NCBI GenBank assembly: GCA_028818755.1
Contig: JAPPNF010000156.1
Coordinates: 100,453-164,452, forward strand
Direction: 5' to 3'
Origin: Deltaproteobacteria bacterium
Lineage (GTDB): Bacteria; Desulfobacterota; Binatia; UBA9968; JAJDTQ01
DNA: 64,000 nucleotides
Shown here: one piece after another, positions 18,296 to 26,540 of the stretch
Layout: each line of letters starts with the position of its first letter
How positions within the stretch are numbered: position 1 is the first letter of the stretch
Program-made: the position numbers and the translations under genes
The notes under the pieces: model-generated
What the model saw: the letters and a program-made list of their open reading frames with translations, nothing else
Database searches by the model: none
Told to the model about the DNA's origin: nothing

Positions 18296-18802
18296 CCTCG
18301 CCTCCTTTGAAAATAGAGTTGCGTGAATCCGTATTGGACCCGGTGAGGCGACGGGAGGGCGTGGCCTCCCGCCGCCCCTTGCTAAAGTTCGACTCCGAGG
18401 GACGTACTCGGGGCAACGGACTCCGATGGCAGTGCGCCCCTACGCTACGGCATGCCCATTGCTTCCGAGTAGTCGTTGACGGCACGCTCCGCGTCGACCT
18501 TGTACGGGGCGCAGTTGTCGCTGGCGCCTTTCGCCGCCCACACAGATTTAGTCGGCTGGAGGAAGAGCGAACTTTAACGGCAATTCCACCAAAAGACAAA
18601 CTTTTCTGATGGTGAAACCGTTTCACGTAGGGCTGAATTGGTGAAGCTGTCGAAAGGGGGGCGTTAACGCGACGCTCTACTTGCTCGATTCCGCGTTCAA
18701 GGAGAGGCGCGCAGGCTGCCGGAGAGCCGGCCGCGGGGTTGAGAGTCCCAGACCCTGCCCGCGGCTGGTGAGTTTGAACGGGCCTTAGTGCGAGTGCGGA
18801 CG
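18296..18802. other. 500-bp intergenic region upstream of the peptide-hlyD-tauD genes
   Basis: No established gene. On the minus strand a GTG-started frame at 18543-18445 encodes 32 residues of plausible composition (AERAVNDYSEAMGMP at its end) but lacks a ribosome binding site. A hairpin with CGGGAGG / CCTCCCG arms lies near 18350-18370, and a perfect 15-bp palindrome near 18.62 kb is listed separately. The length and these elements suggest a regulated 5' region. Confidence 0.4.
18612..18626. promoter_or_regulatory. perfect 15-bp palindrome, candidate operator
   Basis: GTGAAACCGTTTCAC is a perfect inverted repeat around a central C, about 315 bp upstream of the small ORF and hlyD. The TGAAA...TTTCA arms resemble LacI-family half-sites. 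No regulator gene is adjacent. Confidence 0.4.
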
Positions 18803-19456
18803 CTAGTGCGCCACCTGGGCCATGGCCATGGTGATGGACTCTTCGATTTCGGCGATGACGCTGCTGACCTCGCGGCCGATCAGGTCCATCACGCGGAGTT
18901 GCTCGATGCGGGGACGGACGCGCTCCATCTCCCGTTCCGAGAATATGTCGCCGAGGATGTCACAGGCGTCCACCAGGCAAACCAGCGCGACGTCCCGCGG
19001 GTCGGGCATGTCGTCGGACAACAGCACGTCCTCCATGCGCAGCTTGACACCCCTTTCCACGCGCCCGTCGATGGTCGGATAGCGGCGGGAGTGGAACACC
19101 CATAGGAACTTCTCGTCCTTGGCCTCGAGGATGCCGCGCTCGATGAGGCTGTCCATGGCCCGCTGGCGGATGTCGGCGGCCTGCTCCCGCGCCAGCAGTT
19201 CCACCCACGCCTTGGTGTTCATCGTCTCGCCGGCATTGGCGATTCGGTCCAGGGCTCCGTCCACCAGCGCGTTGCCGGTAGGCGTCGCGTCGATCACCTG
19301 AAGCTTCTCGGGATCGGTGTCGATGCGGTTGGCGAAGGCCAGATCCATCAGCACGGCGCCCACCATGATGTGCTCGACGGCGCCTCCGCGGATGGGCAGG
19401 AACAGGCCGTCGTCGTCCAGCATCAGCAGCAAGATTTCTTCGGTGAATGTGAGCAT
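18803..19456 (-). CDS. GPP34 (GOLPH3/VPS74-like) family protein, copy A
   Basis: A 217-residue protein matching the GPP34 family: MLTFTEEILLLMLDDDG at the start, LMDLAFANRIDTDPEKL, and the helical tail typical of the fold. Eukaryotic GOLPH3/Vps74 binds phosphatidylinositol-4-phosphate and Golgi glycosyltransferases; the bacterial role is not established. The track start upstream runs through the STAS gene in another frame; the ATG at 19456 is the family start and lies 13 bp after the STAS stop, so the two are probably co-translated. Copy B at 20108-20761 has the same length and roughly 70% identity by eye, without gaps. Confidence 0.85.
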   Translation of the reverse strand: MLTFTEEILLLMLDDDGLFLPIRGGAVEHIMVGAVLMDLAFANRIDTDPEKLQVIDATPTGNALVDGALDRIANAGETMNTKAWVELLAREQAADIRQRAMDSLIERGILEAKDEKFLWVFHSRRYPTIDGRVERGVKLRMEDVLLSDDMPDPRDVALVCLVDACDILGDIFSEREMERVRPRIEQLRVMDLIGREVSSVIAEIEESITMAMAQVAH

Positions 19457-19469
19457 GGCGTCGCCTGAC

Positions 19470-19802
19470 CTATTCCGCCGCGAGCGCGGCATCGCGAGTC
19501 TCGTGGTATTCGAGCATGTTGAGGAACCCGCTGACTTCCATGACCGACTTGCACGAAGGCTGCAGCGCGCATACCGCCAGCTTGCCGCCTTCGTTCTGGC
19601 ACTTTTTCGCACTGACCAGGACCACGCGCAGCCCCGCGCTGCTGATGTACTCCATGTTCTCGCAGTCCAGCAGCAAGCGGTGGTCGCCACGCTCTATGAT
19701 CTCCGAGATCCGCTTCTCGAGCTCCGGGCTGGTGAACCCGTCAACGCGCCCGTTCGGGGCCACCACGACCACCGATCCCCTCGTTTCCTCTTGAATCTCC
19801 AT
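19470..19802 (-). CDS. STAS-domain anti-sigma factor antagonist
   Basis: A 110-residue single STAS domain. VVVAPNGRVDGFTSPELEKR is the N-terminal strand-helix, and DCENMEYISSAGLRVVL holds the serine that partner-switching kinases phosphorylate in SpoIIAA/RsbV proteins. No anti-sigma kinase, phosphatase or sigma factor gene is adjacent; the only close partner is GPP34 copy A, 13 bp downstream. The ATG at 19802 is preferred over the track start at 19865 because the family begins there. An inverted repeat about 40 bp upstream may be its operator. Confidence 0.85.
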   Translation of the reverse strand: MEIQEETRGSVVVVAPNGRVDGFTSPELEKRISEIIERGDHRLLLDCENMEYISSAGLRVVLVSAKKCQNEGGKLAVCALQPSCKSVMEVSGFLNMLEYHETRDAALAAE

Positions 19803-20107
19803 CCGACACCTTTTCTCTGTTGCGTGAAACCTTGTCCGAAAGACGGTAGCAACGGTTACCGTCATGGATTGGCTCTCAACTGAACGCGAACCCCCCTACG
19901 AAGGCCGCCAAAGAATATCACAGTTCCGATACCTGGGCAACAAGCCGACGCGCTCGTCCCTGAAGCGTATGAATCAGCCGGGAGGCCGTGGAAGACGGGG
20001 CTCTCGTGGCCATGAAGGCCGTGGCGAAGAGGTTGGCGGATGGTGCGGATACGCCGGTGTCGAACCGCGAGAACATGCCGGACAGGAGGAATTCACGGGA
20101 CGCGACA
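19803..20107. other. intergenic region between STAS gene and GPP34 copy B
   Basis: About 305 bp with no gene that I can support. It contains the inverted repeat listed next and otherwise shows nothing. Confidence 0.4.
19842..19863. promoter_or_regulatory. inverted repeat upstream of the STAS gene
   Basis: GACGGTA and TACCGTC are separated by 8 bp, 40 bp upstream of the STAS start codon. Candidate operator for the STAS-GPP34 unit. Confidence 0.35.
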
Positions 20108-20761
20108 CTAGTGCGTCAACGGGGCCATGGCCATGGTGATGGACTCTTCGATGTCGGTGACGACGCCGCCCACCTCACGGCCGATGAGATCCATCATTCG
20201 GAGTTGCTTGATGCGGGGACGAACCCGTTCCATCTCGGGTTCCGAGAATATAGCGTCGAGGATACCGCAGGCGTCCAACAGGCCGATCATGGCAACGTCC
20301 CGGGGGTCCGGAGTATCGTCGGACAGCAGTACATCCTTCAACCGCAGCTTGGCCTCGCGTTCGATGCGTTCGTCGATGGTTGGATAGCGCCGGATAGAAC
20401 GAAAGATCCGGAAACTCCCGTCTTTGGCCTCGACAATGCCGCGTTCGATGAGTGTGCTCACGGCCTGTTGGCGGATGTCGGCAGCCTGCTCCCGGGCCAG
20501 CACCTCCATCCACACCTTGGTACTCATGGTCTCCCCGGCATTGGCGATGCGTTCCAGGGTCCTGTCCAGCAGCGAGTTGCCGGTGGGTGTCGGGTCGGTC
20601 ACCATCAGCTTCTCGGGGTCGGTGTCGATGCGGTTGGCGAAGGCCAGGTCCATCAGCACGGCACCGACCAGGATGTACTCCACGGCGCTGCCTCGGACCG
20701 GCCGGTACACACCGTCGTCGTCCAGCATCAACAGCATGGTTTCTTCGGTGAATGTGAGCAT
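20108..20761 (-). CDS. GPP34 (GOLPH3/VPS74-like) family protein, copy B
   Basis: A 217-residue paralogue of copy A, sharing LMDLAFANRIDTDPEKL, RIANAGETM, VLLSDD-PDPRDVA and IEESITMAMA. Differences cluster in the N-terminal 30 residues and around 115-125. Sequence just upstream of its ATG matches the end of the STAS gene upstream of copy A, and the 3' flanks also align. The pair therefore arose by tandem duplication of a STAS-GPP34 unit, with the second STAS gene since lost. Function unknown. Confidence 0.84.
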   Translation of the reverse strand: MLTFTEETMLLMLDDDGVYRPVRGSAVEYILVGAVLMDLAFANRIDTDPEKLMVTDPTPTGNSLLDRTLERIANAGETMSTKVWMEVLAREQAADIRQQAVSTLIERGIVEAKDGSFRIFRSIRRYPTIDERIEREAKLRLKDVLLSDDTPDPRDVAMIGLLDACGILDAIFSEPEMERVRPRIKQLRMMDLIGREVGGVVTDIEESITMAMAPLTH

Positions 20762-20790
20762 GGCGCCTCCTGACCTATTGCGCCGCGACG
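20762..20790 (-). pseudogene. remnant of a duplicated STAS gene 3' end
   Basis: Upstream of GPP34 copy B, GTCGCGGCGCAATAGGTCAG mirrors the last codons, TAG stop and spacer of the intact STAS gene in front of copy A (GCGGCGGAATAGGTCAG). Similarity stops after a few codons, so only the tail of a second STAS copy survives. Confidence 0.5.
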
Positions 20791-20852
20791 GTGACGGTTT
20801 TACAGGAGATTCGTTAACGATTTTCGTGGGTTGCGAAAGAATCCCGCGCCCA

Positions 20853-22424
20853 CTACTTCTTCCCGGGCTCGAACCCGCCCTGTTCGTGGTAGACGACTCT
20901 CTTGTCCTCCTCGAAGGCGCGCACCGATGGAATCGTTCCGCGCAGCCCCAACTCCTTCCAGCGCTCGGCCACCTGGTCGTACATCTCCCGCCTCAGCGTG
21001 GTGCGCTTGGAGAACACCGGCAGGTAGCGGTGCTCCTTGCAGGCGTTGATCAGCGCCTTGGAACCGTACGGCCGCTCTTCCGGCGGGTTCTGGGTGGGAT
21101 CCAGCCAAGTGCTCCAGGTGTTCCGTAGCATGTCGATGTCCTCGATGGGATTGCAGCGGCTGCTCATGGCCCAGATCACCTGGTCCATGTCGGTGGGGTC
21201 GATGTCCTCGTCCACGGCGATGATCCACTTGGTGAAGTAGGCGCCGCCGGGCACCTGGGCGGCCAGCGCCAGGCACTGGGCCGCGTGGCCGGCGTAGCGC
21301 TGTTCCAGGCTGATGACGGTCATGCCGAAGCCGCCGGCCCCGGCCGGATGGGCGTAGACGCCCTGCACGCCCGGTATGCCGAGCTTGTCCAGGTCGTCCC
21401 AGATGCGCGCCGAGCGGATGACGGCAAAGAAGCCGCTCTGTTCGCAGGACGGGTAGTCCGCCATGATGGCATTGGTGAGCACGGGGTTGGAGCGGTAGTG
21501 CACGCGTGTGATGTCCACCAGCGGGCAGCCGGCCTCGGGCCGGCCATAGTACCCGGGGAACTCCCCGAAGGGCCCCTCGGTCTTCACCGAGTTGGGGTGG
21601 ATGACCCCCTCGACCACGAGCTCGGCGTTGGCCGGCAGCAGCAGGTCGCTGGTCTGGGCCCGCACCACCGGGACCGCCTCGCCCTTGATGCCGCCGGCAA
21701 ACTCATACTCCGACACGTTCTTGGGGAAGGTCTGGGAGCCCACCAGCATGAACAGCGGATCGATTCCCCAGGCTGCCGCCACGGGCACGGACTCACCCTT
21801 CTCCCAGTACCGGGTGATGTGGAGCCGGGCGTCCTTTCCCGGAGACAGGTAGAGGCCCACCTGTTGTTTGCCCTGGAGCATCATCCGGTAGGTGCCCACG
21901 TTCAGGTACCCGGAATCCGGGTCGCGAGTGAAAACCGCGTCGGCTGTGCCGGCGTAGCGGCCCCCGTCCAGCGGCCAATGCCTGGGAATGGGGAGCTGCT
22001 CGAGGTCGATGTCGGCTCCTTCGAGCGTGTTCTCGTATACCGGAGCCTCGTTCGCCGGAACCTCGCGCGGGGGAATCCGGTCCTTCATCTTGTCCTTGAG
22101 CCGTCGAATGAGTTCCAGCGTGGGCGTTTCGGGCGGCTCCTCGATGGTCAGGGCGATGCGTTTCGAGCTGGGACCCAGGATGTTCCACAACATCCGGGCG
22201 CCGATCGGGCTGTCCTCGTACCCCTTGGGGTTGTCGAACAGGATAGCCGGGGACGGGTTCTGCTTGGCCACCAGGTAGGTGATGGCGCTCATCTCCTCGT
22301 CGCGGTCCACGGGCTTGTCGATCTGGATCAGTTCGTTGATTCCCTCCGCGCGGTCGAGCCACTCGCGGATATCCTGTATCGGACGGCCTGCCGCCGACGG
22401 CTCCGTCCTGTTTGCCTCAGCCAT
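20853..22424 (-). CDS. UbiD-family prenylated-FMN-dependent (de)carboxylase, copy 1
   Basis: A 523-residue UbiD-type enzyme. EGPFGEFPGYYG contains the conserved acidic residues near the prenylated flavin, and VVEGVIHPN and WAMSSRCNPIEDID are other family blocks. Such enzymes reversibly decarboxylate aromatic, heteroaromatic or unsaturated acids and need prFMN from a UbiX-type prenyltransferase, which is not encoded in the window. The gene lies 127 bp downstream of a class II aldolase on the same strand, suggesting a short catabolic operon. Another UbiD lies at 61.4-63.0 kb. The ATG follows AAGGAAGGTG. Confidence 0.9.
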   Translation of the reverse strand: MAEANRTEPSAAGRPIQDIREWLDRAEGINELIQIDKPVDRDEEMSAITYLVAKQNPSPAILFDNPKGYEDSPIGARMLWNILGPSSKRIALTIEEPPETPTLELIRRLKDKMKDRIPPREVPANEAPVYENTLEGADIDLEQLPIPRHWPLDGGRYAGTADAVFTRDPDSGYLNVGTYRMMLQGKQQVGLYLSPGKDARLHITRYWEKGESVPVAAAWGIDPLFMLVGSQTFPKNVSEYEFAGGIKGEAVPVVRAQTSDLLLPANAELVVEGVIHPNSVKTEGPFGEFPGYYGRPEAGCPLVDITRVHYRSNPVLTNAIMADYPSCEQSGFFAVIRSARIWDDLDKLGIPGVQGVYAHPAGAGGFGMTVISLEQRYAGHAAQCLALAAQVPGGAYFTKWIIAVDEDIDPTDMDQVIWAMSSRCNPIEDIDMLRNTWSTWLDPTQNPPEERPYGSKALINACKEHRYLPVFSKRTTLRREMYDQVAERWKELGLRGTIPSVRAFEEDKRVVYHEQGGFEPGKK

Positions 22425-22551
22425 GTTTCACCTTCCTTGTCTTGTGATGTTCGTGTTCCTCGTGGTCAGCGGTTTCGCCGGTTGACCCCTTGGCCTGACC
22501 TTTGGGAGCCGGTCCCCGTGTCGCCGCGGTCGTTCCGTAGACGACCGGCGG

Positions 22552-23316
22552 CTACTCCTTCATATCCTCCGGCAGCAGCCCGGCGAAATAGGCGAACGCG
22601 TGATGGGCGCGCCCGCGGTTGGTGGCCCCCATGACGGCGATGTTCCGGCCCGGCATGGACGGCGCCTCGCCGATGCTGCTGGCTACCCACTGCATGTAGG
22701 CGGTACGCTCGAGGTAGACGGCGTGGCTGGTGGCCTCCTCGACACAGTCGCCCACCGTGGTCATTCCGTGACCCTGCATCAGCACGGCCATGCGGTCGGC
22801 CAGGGTAGCCACCAGCTCGGCGCCGTCCTGGACGCTGTAGATGAGCCGGGGGCTGTGAAAGATGGGCGTCTCCGGTGCGAACGCCGAAGCCTGGTTGTAG
22901 ATGGGACGGATGGGCACGCCGGCGATGGCGAAGGCCGTGGCCAGGGGCTGGTGCGTGTGCACCACCGAGTTGACGTCCGGGCGCGCCTGCAGGATGGCCG
23001 CGTGGATCATGGTTTCCCGGGGCGGGATCTTGAGATTGATCACGGCTTTCTGGTTGCCGGCCTTGGCCCAGTTGGCCTCGCTGTTCTCCATGTAGGCGTC
23101 GATGTCCACTTCCATGATGTCCTTGGCACGGATCGACCCCAAGGGCGCCAGCACCGGCTTGATCAGCAGCCGGTTGGTGCCGGGGATGCGCGCGCTCACG
23201 TGGCCGTGGTAGTCGGCGAGTCCCTGGTGGAAGAGGATGCGCGTGGCCAACGCCACGGTCTTCTTGAGCCGACCGAGTTCGCGCGCGTTGAGTTTGCCCT
23301 TCTGCGACTTGGCCAT
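22552..23316 (-). CDS. class II aldolase/adducin-family protein
   Basis: A 254-residue metal-dependent aldolase-fold protein. The HTH in VVHTHQPLAT and the histidine in GHGMTTVGD are the expected zinc ligands, and DYHGHVSARIPG is the N-terminal substrate and phosphate loop. It probably cleaves or epimerises a sugar phosphate or hydroxy-acid, or decarboxylates in the manner of related fold members. The ATG at 23316 has a strong GAGGAGGAAT ribosome binding site; the track extends upstream to 23478 without support. It leads an operon with UbiD copy 1. Confidence 0.88.
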   Translation of the reverse strand: MAKSQKGKLNARELGRLKKTVALATRILFHQGLADYHGHVSARIPGTNRLLIKPVLAPLGSIRAKDIMEVDIDAYMENSEANWAKAGNQKAVINLKIPPRETMIHAAILQARPDVNSVVHTHQPLATAFAIAGVPIRPIYNQASAFAPETPIFHSPRLIYSVQDGAELVATLADRMAVLMQGHGMTTVGDCVEEATSHAVYLERTAYMQWVASSIGEAPSMPGRNIAVMGATNRGRAHHAFAYFAGLLPEDMKE

Positions 23317-23412
23317 GGAGATTCCTCCTCGATAACGCCGAACCGGGCCCCGCGCCGGGATTCGTGTTTCACGCGGACCGGACGGGAGGGCGGAACGCTT
23401 CGTCAGCGGAAA

Positions 23413-23436
23413 TGAAAAACGGGCGGAAAGCCCGTT
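23413..23436 (-). terminator. rho-independent-like terminator or attenuator, minus strand
   Basis: AACGGGC / GCCCGTT arms with a 5-nt loop are followed on the minus strand by TTTTTCATT. It lies about 100 bp upstream of the aldolase ATG, in the gap between divergent genes. It would therefore act either in the aldolase leader or against antisense transcription from the ileS side. Confidence 0.4.
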
Positions 23437-23537
23437 GGAACGGGGGTTTTCATAGCACAGGGGACCCCGCGAATCCAACCGGCTCCCGTAGACTCCCGGC
23501 GCGGCTTTGTGTTACAAATGGTCCGGGAGGATTCAAG

Positions 23538-23621
23538 ATGGGACGGTCCTCCCGCCTTCCGCCCGAACCAATTTCCCACAAGGTCGTTTCGGAGCTCCGG
23601 AAGTCGCTTGCCGGCAAGTGA
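23538..23621 (+). CDS. 27-residue small ORF upstream of ileS
   Basis: ATG with GGGAGG at 8-bp spacing opens 27 codons (ends VVSELRKSLAGK), stopping 12 bp before the ileS start. It contains a single isoleucine, so a classic isoleucine attenuator is not indicated. It may be a leader peptide, or chance. Confidence 0.28.
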   Translation: MGRSSRLPPEPISHKVVSELRKSLAGK

Positions 23622-23633
23622 GGGACGAAGTTC

Positions 23634-26540
23634 ATGGACTACAAAGAGACGCTCAACCTCCCCAAGACCACGTTCCCCATGCGTGGCAACCTGCCGCAGA
23701 AGGAGCCCGTGCAGGTGGAAAAGTGGGAGCGTGAAGCCGTCCACGAGAAGATGGTGGAGGCCAATCGAGGCCGTCCCAAGTTCATCCTGCACGACGGTCC
23801 GCCGTACGCCAACGAGCGCATCCACATCGGCCACGCCCTCAACAAGGTCCTCAAGGACATCATCATCAAGTACAAGAGCATGAGGGGCTATTGCACGCCC
23901 TACATCCCCGGCTGGGACTGTCATGGACTCCCCATCGAGCTGCAGGTGGAGAAGAACCTGGGGCGGGAGAAGAAGAACCGGCTCAGCAAGGTGGAGGTGC
24001 GCAAGCTGTGCCGCGCCCACGCGGAGAAGTTCATCGGCGTCCAGCGGGAGGAGTTCAAGCGGCTGGGCGTCTTGGGGCGCTGGGCGGAGCCCTACCGCAC
24101 CATCGACTTCGAGTACGAGGCCACGGAGGTCCGCGAGCTCGGCAAGTTCATGGCTAGCGGCTCCATGTACCGGAGCAAGAAGCCGGTCTACTGGTGTGCT
24201 TCCTGCGCCACGGCGCTGGCCGAGGCCGAGGTGGAGTACGACAACCAGCGCACTCCGTCGGTCTACGTGAAGTTCCCCATCAAGGACGCCAAGGGCAAGC
24301 TGCCGGACGACGGGGACGGCGCCTTCGCCATCTGGACCACCACGCCCTGGACGCTGCCGGCGAACCAGGCCATCGCCCTGCATCCGCTGATGCGCTACCG
24401 TCGCGTGCGCACCCCCGCGGGCGTGCTGGTGGTGGCGGAAGAGCTGCTGTCCTCGCTGATGGAGGCGTTCGGGTACGAGGCCGGTGCGTTCGAGGTGCTG
24501 GAGGGCTCCTGGTCCGGGGCCGATCTCGAAGGCATCGTGTGCTCGCACGCGTGGCTGGATCGGGACGTCATCGTCATCCTGGGGGAATTCGTCACGGCGG
24601 AGCAGGGCACCGGTTGCGTCCACGTCGCGCCGGGACACGGGCACGAGGACTTCGAGGCGGGCCAGCGTTACGGCCTCGACGCCTACGCGCCGGTGGACGA
24701 CAACGGGCGGTTCACCGCGGACGCCGCGGAGTTCGAGGGCGACATGGTCTTCGACGCCAACCCGCGGATCGTCGCCCGGCTGGAGCAAGTGGAACGCCTG
24801 CTCGCCTCCGAGGATATCGACCACAGCTACCCGCACTGCTGGCGCTGCAAGCAGCCCGTGCTGTTCCGCGCCACCGAGCAGTGGTTCATCTCCATGGCTC
24901 ACACGGGCCTGCGGCAGGGCTCCCTCGACGCCATCGAGCAGGTGCAGTGGATCCCGCCCTGGGGGCAGGACCGTATCATGGGCATGATGGTCAACCGGCC
25001 CGACTGGTGCATCTCCCGGCAGCGTTCCTGGGGCGTTCCCATCCCGGTGCTGTATTGCATGGACTGCGGCGAGACGCACTTGAGCGAGGCGTTGTGCGAG
25101 CACGTGGCCGGGCTGTTCGAGCAGGAGGGGTCCGACGCGTGGTTCCTGAGGCCGCCGGAAGAGCTGGCCCCGCCCGGGTTCCGCTGCCAGAGTTGCGGCT
25201 CCACCCGCTTCTCCAAGGAAGAAGACATCCTGGACGTCTGGTTCGACTCCGGCGTAAGCCACGCCGCGGTGGTGGAACGCCATCCCGAGCTGGGCGGCAG
25301 GGCGGACCTCTATCTCGAGGGCAGCGACCAGCACCGCGGCTGGTTCCACACCTCGCTGCTGACGTCGGTGGCCAACCGCGGCCGCGCTCCCTACGACGGC
25401 GTGCTCACCCACGGCTTCGTGCTGGACGGCAAGGGGCACAAGATGTCCAAGTCCATGGGCAACGTCACGGCGCCCCAGGAGATCATCAAGAAGTTCGGCG
25501 CCGACATCATCCGGCTGTGGGTGGCGGCGGAGGACTACCGCGACGACGTGCGCATTTCCGACGAGATCCTGAACCGGCTGGTGGAGTCCTACCGCCGGCT
25601 GCGCAACACCGCGCGCTTCCTCATCGGCAACCTCAACGACTTCGATCCCTCGACCGACGCCGTGAGGGCGGACGCGCTGGAGCCCCTGGACCGGTGGATC
25701 CTCGACCGCACCCAGCGGCTGCTGGGGCGTTGTCTCGATGCGTTGGACCGGTTCGAGTTCCACGTCGTCTACCACGCGCTGAACAACTACTGCAGCGTGG
25801 ACCTGAGCTCGCTCTACCTGGACATCGTCAAGGACCGGCTCTACTGCGAGGGGCCCGGCTCCACCGCCCGGCGATCCGCGCAGACCGCGCTGCACAAGAT
25901 CCTGCAAACCCTTGTCCACCTGATGGCGCCCATCCTGTCGTTCACCGCCGAGGAGATCTGGGAGCATGCGCCGGGGTCGGACGGCCCGGACAGCATCCTG
26001 CTCTCGCCCATACCGGAGCCGGACGAGAGTCTTTCGGATCCGGCTCTCACCGCGGAATGGGAACTGCGCCTGAACCTGCGCGGAGAGGTGCTGAAGGCGC
26101 TGGAGGTGGCGCGTCAGTGCGGGGCCATCGGCCATTCCCTGGACGCGCGGGTGGTGCTGTATCCGGACGTCTACGACAAGGCGCCGGACATTCAGGAAGT
26201 GTTGCGCGCCGGCGCGCCGATGCCGTGGGAGGACATGTTCATCGTCTCGCAGGTGTCGGTGGCCGCGGGAGAGCCGCCGGGCGAGTTGGTCTACCCGGAG
26301 CCCAACGCCGGGGACGACACCGGCGGGACGGGCGCGGGCAACGCCGCAGGGCAAGGGACGGGCTATGAGAGCGTCCTCCTGGGCGGCTCCATCGGTGTCT
26401 ATCCGGCGGCCGGCGAGAAATGCGAGCGGTGCTGGAAGTACCACGAGGCGGTGGGAGAGGACGCTGCCCATCCGGGGGTCTGCCCCCGTTGCGCGGAGGT
26501 GTTACGATCTTTACCGGAGGCCGAAAGCGCGCGCGCATAG
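23634..26540 (+). CDS. ileS: isoleucyl-tRNA synthetase
   Basis: A 968-residue class I aminoacyl-tRNA synthetase that charges tRNA-Ile. HIGH is at residues 64-67, within PPYANERIHIGHAL. The editing domain contains the threonine-rich WTTTPWTLPAN. KMSKS is at 603-607. A C-terminal zinc finger has EKCERCWKYHE and CPRCAEVL. Length and order fit bacterial IleRS. The ATG has GAGGGACGAAG upstream. Its 3' end overlaps lspA, the common ileS-lspA arrangement. Confidence 0.97.
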   Translation: MDYKETLNLPKTTFPMRGNLPQKEPVQVEKWEREAVHEKMVEANRGRPKFILHDGPPYANERIHIGHALNKVLKDIIIKYKSMRGYCTPYIPGWDCHGLPIELQVEKNLGREKKNRLSKVEVRKLCRAHAEKFIGVQREEFKRLGVLGRWAEPYRTIDFEYEATEVRELGKFMASGSMYRSKKPVYWCASCATALAEAEVEYDNQRTPSVYVKFPIKDAKGKLPDDGDGAFAIWTTTPWTLPANQAIALHPLMRYRRVRTPAGVLVVAEELLSSLMEAFGYEAGAFEVLEGSWSGADLEGIVCSHAWLDRDVIVILGEFVTAEQGTGCVHVAPGHGHEDFEAGQRYGLDAYAPVDDNGRFTADAAEFEGDMVFDANPRIVARLEQVERLLASEDIDHSYPHCWRCKQPVLFRATEQWFISMAHTGLRQGSLDAIEQVQWIPPWGQDRIMGMMVNRPDWCISRQRSWGVPIPVLYCMDCGETHLSEALCEHVAGLFEQEGSDAWFLRPPEELAPPGFRCQSCGSTRFSKEEDILDVWFDSGVSHAAVVERHPELGGRADLYLEGSDQHRGWFHTSLLTSVANRGRAPYDGVLTHGFVLDGKGHKMSKSMGNVTAPQEIIKKFGADIIRLWVAAEDYRDDVRISDEILNRLVESYRRLRNTARFLIGNLNDFDPSTDAVRADALEPLDRWILDRTQRLLGRCLDALDRFEFHVVYHALNNYCSVDLSSLYLDIVKDRLYCEGPGSTARRSAQTALHKILQTLVHLMAPILSFTAEEIWEHAPGSDGPDSILLSPIPEPDESLSDPALTAEWELRLNLRGEVLKALEVARQCGAIGHSLDARVVLYPDVYDKAPDIQEVLRAGAPMPWEDMFIVSQVSVAAGEPPGELVYPEPNAGDDTGGTGAGNAAGQGTGYESVLLGGSIGVYPAAGEKCERCWKYHEAVGEDAAHPGVCPRCAEVLRSLPEAESARA

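Noticed and set aside
20085-20112. Second MITE end near GPP34 copy B (GGGACGCGACACTAG)
   Set aside because: It resembles the MITE terminus, but CACTAG is the natural last codon and stop of the GPP34 gene and no matching opposite end is found.
23440-23633. A T-box riboswitch upstream of ileS
   Set aside because: The specifier hairpin and the conserved T-box sequence (GGGTGGNACCGCG-like) are absent; only GGACGGTCCTCCCGCC is present.
23403-26471. A 1,022-residue minus-strand ORF antisense to ileS
   Set aside because: It mirrors the codon bias of ileS in high-GC DNA and has no family-like segments; the same holds for the long antisense ORFs at 10969-14133, 40807-43419 and 535-1983.
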